A stretch of 64,000 bases of DNA from an uncultured Hyphomicrobiales bacterium (GTDB lineage Bacteria; Pseudomonadota; Alphaproteobacteria; Rhizobiales; Xanthobacteraceae): positions 1 through 64,000 of the forward strand of contig CAIYTE010000142.1 in NCBI GenBank assembly GCA_903929045.1, given 5' to 3'. This document shows, piece by piece, positions 60,931 through 64,000 of the stretch. The notes beneath the pieces were generated by a model. That model made no database searches. It had not been told where the DNA came from and saw nothing but the letters and a program-made list of their open reading frames with translations. The translations under genes were made by a program, and so were the position numbers. Position 1 is the stretch's first letter. Each line of letters starts with the position of its first letter.

Positions 60931-61656
60931 ATGGCTGAACAAAAAACCGGACTCGTCATCACAGCCCATCCAGGCGACTTCGTCTGGCGTGCGGGCGGCG
61001 CGATCGCGCTGCACGCCAAGAAGGGCTACCGGATGAAGATCGTTTGCATGTCCTTCGGCGAGCGCGGCGAGAGCCAATTTGCCTGGAAGGAATCAGGGGC
61101 GACGCTGGAAAGCGTAAAGGCCGGCCGCAAAGACGAAGCCGAACGCGCCGCCGCCCTTCTCGGTGCCGAGATCGAATTCTTCGACTGCGGCGACTATCCG
61201 CTCAAGCTCAATGAAGAGCACTTCGACCGCATGGTCGACATCTACCGCGAAACCAATCCGTCCTTCGTGCTGACCCACGCGCTGAAGGATCCGTACAATT
61301 TCGATCATCCGAACGCCGCGCACTTTGCGCAGGAAACGCGTGTCGTCGCGCAGGCCATGGGCCACAAGCCGGGCGCCAAGTACAAGTATTCAGCGCCGCC
61401 GGTCTATTTGTTCGAGCCGCATCAGCCCGAGCAGTGCGACTACAAGCCCGATCTCATTCTGAAAATCGATGACGTCTGGGAGACGAAGTACAAGGCGTTC
61501 CAAATCCTCGCCGCTCAGAAGCACCTCTGGCACTATTACGACCGCGTCGCTCTCAACCGCGGCATCCAGGGCTCGCGCAACACCGGCATCCCGATGACCT
61601 ACGGCGAGGCCTATCAAACATTGTTCCCGCGCGTCGTCACCGAAACGCTGGGCTAA
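60931..61656 (+). CDS. PIG-L-family hydrolase, probable 4-oxalomesaconate hydratase (GalB type)
   Basis: The 241-residue protein has the PIG-L/LmbE fold. The first metal motif is AHPGD (His13, Asp16) instead of the AHPDD of true deacetylases, with DHPNAAHF later providing a further His. Loss of the second Asp argues against N-acetyl sugar deacetylation. GalB of Pseudomonas gallate catabolism is a PIG-L protein that hydrates 4-oxalomesaconate to 4-carboxy-4-hydroxy-2-oxoadipate. The next gene, 9 bases downstream, encodes the aldolase that uses that product, so a GalB role is the best explanation. AGGA lies 6 bases before the ATG. Confidence 0.82.
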   Translation: MAEQKTGLVITAHPGDFVWRAGGAIALHAKKGYRMKIVCMSFGERGESQFAWKESGATLESVKAGRKDEAERAAALLGAEIEFFDCGDYPLKLNEEHFDRMVDIYRETNPSFVLTHALKDPYNFDHPNAAHFAQETRVVAQAMGHKPGAKYKYSAPPVYLFEPHQPEQCDYKPDLILKIDDVWETKYKAFQILAAQKHLWHYYDRVALNRGIQGSRNTGIPMTYGEAYQTLFPRVVTETLG

Positions 61657-61665
61657 GGTGCACTC

Positions 61666-62364
61666 ATGACCATGAAAAACGTCGTTGTTCGCAACATCAA
61701 GCGCGCCGATCCGAAGGCCATCGAGACATTCGAGCGGCTGGGCGCTTCGACCGTGCATGAAGCGCTCGGCCGCTATCAGTTGATGAAGCCCTATATGCGC
61801 CCGGTCTGGGCCGGCGCGTCGATCGCCGGTCCCGCGGTCACCATCCTGGCGCAGCCCGGCGACAACTGGATGCTGCATGTCGCGATCGAGCAGTGCAAAC
61901 CGGGCGACATCGTCGTGCTGGGCTGCACCACCGACAATACCGACGGCATGATCGGCGACCTCATCGCCACCTCGTTGAAGGCGCGCGGCGTGAAGGGCGT
62001 CATCCTTGATGCCGGCTGCCGCGACGTCGCCACGCTCAAGGAGATGGGCTTCCCGATCTGGGCGCGCGCCATTTCATCGAAAGGAACCGTGAAGGCAACG
62101 CTGGGCTCTGTGAACATTCCGGTCGTCTGCGCCGGCGTCTACGTCGAGCCGGGCGATGCCGTGGTGGCGGATGACGACGGCGTCGTCGTTGTGCCGGAAA
62201 AGCATGTCGCGGAAACCGCTGCCAAGGCGCAAAAGCGTTTCGAGGATGAAGACGCCAAGCGTGTGAAGCTTGCGTCGGGCACCTTGGGCCTCGACATGTA
62301 CAATATGCGCGAACCGCTGGCGAAGGCGGGTCTGGTCTACGTCGACAATCCGGAAGACGTTTAG
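61666..62364 (+). CDS. ligK: 4-carboxy-4-hydroxy-2-oxoadipate aldolase (LigK/GalC/ProA, RraA fold)
   Basis: The 232-residue protein belongs to the class II, divalent-metal HMG/CHA aldolase family. GMIGDLIATSLKARGVKGVI and LDAGCRDV (Arg119-Asp120) are the signature pyruvate- and metal-binding motifs that separate active aldolases from RraA ribonuclease inhibitors. STVHEALGR begins the conserved core. It splits 4-carboxy-4-hydroxy-2-oxoadipate into pyruvate and oxaloacetate, the last step of protocatechuate 4,5-cleavage and gallate degradation. It follows the GalB-type gene by 9 bases and is convergent with a Crp-type regulator gene. The dioxygenase and other ring-cleavage enzymes are not in the window. 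Confidence 0.9.
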   Translation: MTMKNVVVRNIKRADPKAIETFERLGASTVHEALGRYQLMKPYMRPVWAGASIAGPAVTILAQPGDNWMLHVAIEQCKPGDIVVLGCTTDNTDGMIGDLIATSLKARGVKGVILDAGCRDVATLKEMGFPIWARAISSKGTVKATLGSVNIPVVCAGVYVEPGDAVVADDDGVVVVPEKHVAETAAKAQKRFEDEDAKRVKLASGTLGLDMYNMREPLAKAGLVYVDNPEDV

Positions 62365-62373
62365 GGAGAGCCG

Positions 62374-63084
62374 CTATTGCGGCATGGCATCGGCTATGGC
62401 GCCGCGAACGGCGCCGTAGCATTCGCAGGCATTTTCTTCGAGGCCTTTGCGATCAAGAATACGGATCGAACCGCGCCTGTACGTAATCAGACCGTCGCTC
62501 TGCAGCTTGTTCGCGGCCCCGGAGACGCTGGTGCGGCGCACGCGAAGCATGTGCGATAGATATTCCTGCGTCAGATTGATCACGTCATCGCCGACGGCAT
62601 CCTGAGCCTGGAGCAGCCAACGGCACATCCGCGCCTCGACCTGGTGCAGGGCCTGACAGGCGGCGGTCTGCTGCGCCTGGAAGTACAAGACCGACTGGTA
62701 GCCGTTGATCAGAGTGCGCAGGTCATCGCAGGCGTCGTAAACTTTCTTGAAATTCTTGACGTTGATGCGTAGCGCCGCGCCACTCAGTTGCATCACGGCG
62801 TGGCCGTAGGCGCGCCAGCCGCGCACGCCGATGTAGCCGCCGATAAATCCCTCCGGGCCGACAACGCCGGCTTCGATCGCTTCACCGGAATTCAAGACGG
62901 CCAGCATCGACACCAAGCCGCTGGTGGGAAAATAGTTGAAGGTAATGGCTTCGCCGGCTTCGTGAAGAACAGTGCCTTGTTCTATTTTGAGATACCGCAG
63001 GTGTGGCTCCAGAAGATCCAAAGTCTTTCCGGACAAGTGGCCCAATATTCCGTTTTGCCCGACGGGGGCCGTCGCAACATTCAT
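62374..63084 (-). CDS. Crp/Fnr-family transcriptional regulator
   Basis: Started at the ATG at 63084 (GGAG 11 bases upstream), the protein has 236 residues. The first part is a cyclic-nucleotide-binding-like beta-roll (LHEAGEAITFNYFPTSGLVS, GVVGPEGFIGGYIGVRGWRA) and the second a winged helix (SHMLRVRRTSVSGAANKLQS). It lacks the N-terminal Cys cluster of Fnr, so it is not an iron-sulfur oxygen sensor, and the arginine of the classical cAMP pocket is not evident. Such proteins are frequent in Bradyrhizobium-type genomes and mostly of unknown signal. Its 9-base convergent spacing to the aldolase gene does not imply control of that unit. Confidence 0.9.
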   Translation of the reverse strand: MNVATAPVGQNGILGHLSGKTLDLLEPHLRYLKIEQGTVLHEAGEAITFNYFPTSGLVSMLAVLNSGEAIEAGVVGPEGFIGGYIGVRGWRAYGHAVMQLSGAALRINVKNFKKVYDACDDLRTLINGYQSVLYFQAQQTAACQALHQVEARMCRWLLQAQDAVGDDVINLTQEYLSHMLRVRRTSVSGAANKLQSDGLITYRRGSIRILDRKGLEENACECYGAVRGAIADAMPQ

Positions 63085-63354
63085 TACGGTTCTCCGCCTC
63101 CCTCTCGGCGAGAGGCTCAAACCGCAACAGTCTTACAGGCGGGCCGAATCAGCGCCGTGCTGCGGATATCGGAACTAACGCGCACGGGCCTCCTGTCGTC
63201 TGCCGCATAGCGGACAGAAGCCTTTGCTGTACACCGCGGAACATTCGGGGCGAATGTTTGATGGAGGAGCGCAAAAAACCTCCCGCAAAGCAGATCACTT
63301 GGCACTTCCCTGACGGGAAGCGCACCGGCAGCGGTTGATGCGATGCGATCTAGA
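63085..63354. other. Intergenic region upstream of the Crp-type gene, with a perfect palindrome
   Basis: No confident gene lies here. AACATTCG-GGG-CGAATGTT (63240-63258) is a perfect 8-3-8 palindrome. A 25-codon frame starts 2 bases after it (63261-63338, MEERKKPPAKQITWHFPDGK and five more residues) without a clear ribosome site. CTTCCC-TGAC-GGGAAG is a further short hairpin inside that frame. The palindrome lies 156 bases upstream of the crp start. Confidence 0.55.
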
Positions 63355-63866
63355 TCAAGGCGTTTGCGGCCGGAACTTACGGACTGCGAAAAAGCCAAAC
63401 ACCATGAAAAACAGGATCGTCACGGCCTGGGCGATGGCGAACTGCGTCATGGTCGGCTCAGCGAACGGCGGACCGACCATCGGGGCTGCGGGATTAAGAA
63501 ATTTTAGTTTCTGAAAGGACTGCGTGATCAACACGAAGACGTTCAGGTAAAGCGACACCATCAGAGTGACGACGTAGATCCAGCGCCACGCGCCGGAAAA
63601 TTTCTTGATGTAGATCGCGATGAGACCGGCGACGAAAAAGACAATCGCGACAAAGCCGGTGCCGATCGCGGGAGTGAAACCGCTAATCGGAAACATGAAC
63701 CCGGTGACGGTCGTCGCCACCGTGCAAAGCCAAAGATGGCCGTTAAGCCCGCCGGACGCCTCGACGACAGCAGCGCGAACATCACGATGAAGCCCGACAC
63801 GATGGCGACCAAGGTGATCACGACGTGCAGAATGGTGAAGTTGGCGATGGAAAGTCCGGCGATCAT
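63355..63866 (-). pseudogene. Small polytopic membrane protein gene interrupted by a frameshift
   Basis: From the ATG at 63866 one frame encodes MIAGLSIANFTILHVVITLV, a second part of helix 1-2 and SSRRPAGLTAIF, then loses similarity. The frame one base away continues LCTVATTVTGFMFPISGFTP and three further hydrophobic segments to PQTP at 63358. Joined at the AAA run 63732-63734 (TTT in the coding strand) they give a coherent protein of about 170 residues with five membrane segments, similar in style to small uncharacterised Hyphomicrobiales membrane proteins. One missing T (CTTTTGG read as CTTTGG) would explain it. It may be a real mutation, a sequencing error or, less likely, programmed -1 slippage. 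Confidence 0.75.
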
Positions 63867-64000
63867 GCTGCCCCCCCGGCATTTGAATTGTTCCAATGCT
63901 ACGCTATTGCCGGGCCGGTGGCCAAGCGGGGTGCTTTAATACTTTAGACCGCGCTTTGCGCGCGGCTGATCCAAAGCGGTGAAACAAAAATGACAACGAT
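63867..64000. other. Right edge; possible start of a rightward gene
   Basis: No gene can be shown. An ATG at 63990 on the plus strand, with AGCGGTGA about 8 bases upstream, leaves only three full codons before the edge. CGCGCTTTGCGCGCG (63951-63965) is a near-palindrome of unknown meaning. Confidence 0.3.

Noticed and set aside
63261-63338. 25-codon frame as a small protein gene
   Set aside because: There is no clear ribosome site and no conservation information; noted only with the palindrome before it.
63335-63358. TTGAT and ATCAA half-sites resembling an Fnr/FixK box
   Set aside because: The spacing (14 bases between halves) is wrong for TTGAT-N4-ATCAA, and the site overlaps the end of the frameshifted gene with no suitable downstream gene.

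Overview
The window is GC-rich DNA of alphaproteobacterial type, most likely Hyphomicrobiales (Rhizobiales) and close to the Bradyrhizobiaceae/Xanthobacteraceae. This rests on the form II molybdenum hydroxylase, the urt-ure gene order with a HupE/UreJ gene between ureA and ureB, the UreD and UreG protein types, and several GC-rich intergenic palindromes of the kind common in that order. No tRNA, rRNA, CRISPR array, insertion sequence or phage gene was seen.

Layout. (1) 1-6.3 kb: a leftward operon for an RND efflux pump (membrane fusion lipoprotein and inner-membrane pump), followed after 7 bases by a CoxL-like molybdopterin subunit that runs off the left edge. (2) 6.4-41 kb: a large surface-glycan region in mixed orientations. 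It holds lipid II flippase murJ, GDP-mannose supply (manC, gmd), sulfate activation (cysD, cysNC), nucleotide-sugar enzymes (UDP-HexNAc 6-dehydrogenase, uronate-type epimerase, a GnnA/WbpB-like oxidoreductase with a GnnB/WbpE-like aminotransferase, galE), an AsnB-type amidotransferase, a NusG/RfaH-like antiterminator, a WecA-type initiating transferase, several glycosyltransferases, an O-antigen ligase, heptose and Kdo genes (hldE, hldD, waaC, a second GT9, kdsD), an MsbA-like exporter, and a GT2-GtrA fusion next to a GT-C-like membrane protein. A RelBE-type toxin-antitoxin pair with a clear operator sits between kdsD and waaC. The section ends with a fumarylacetoacetate-hydrolase-family gene and its terminator.

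(3) 41.4-47.8 kb: an amidase followed by a complete Liv-type ABC importer (binding protein, two permeases, two ATPases), all leftward, plus a divergent small glycine-zipper protein. (4) 48-59.5 kb: a 13-gene leftward unit, urtABCDE-ureDA-hupE-ureBCEFG, for urea uptake and hydrolysis. A perfect sigma-54 -24/-12 promoter lies upstream of urtA, so nitrogen control is expected. Sections 3 and 4 together look like an organic-nitrogen scavenging block. (5) 59.8-62.4 kb: a rightward group of a TctC/Bug binding protein, a GalB-type 4-oxalomesaconate hydratase and a GalC/LigK-type aldolase, the last steps of gallate/protocatechuate 4,5-cleavage. (6) 62.4-64 kb: a Crp/Fnr regulator, a frameshifted small membrane-protein gene, and an uncharacterised right edge.

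The most notable signals are the sigma-54-controlled urea unit, the amidase-transporter linkage, the possible route to an amidated or diamino sugar in the glycan region, the specialised NusG, the toxin-antitoxin operator, and intergenic palindromes that appear to form the 5' ends of ureD and ureF. No wholly new system could be demonstrated from sequence alone.
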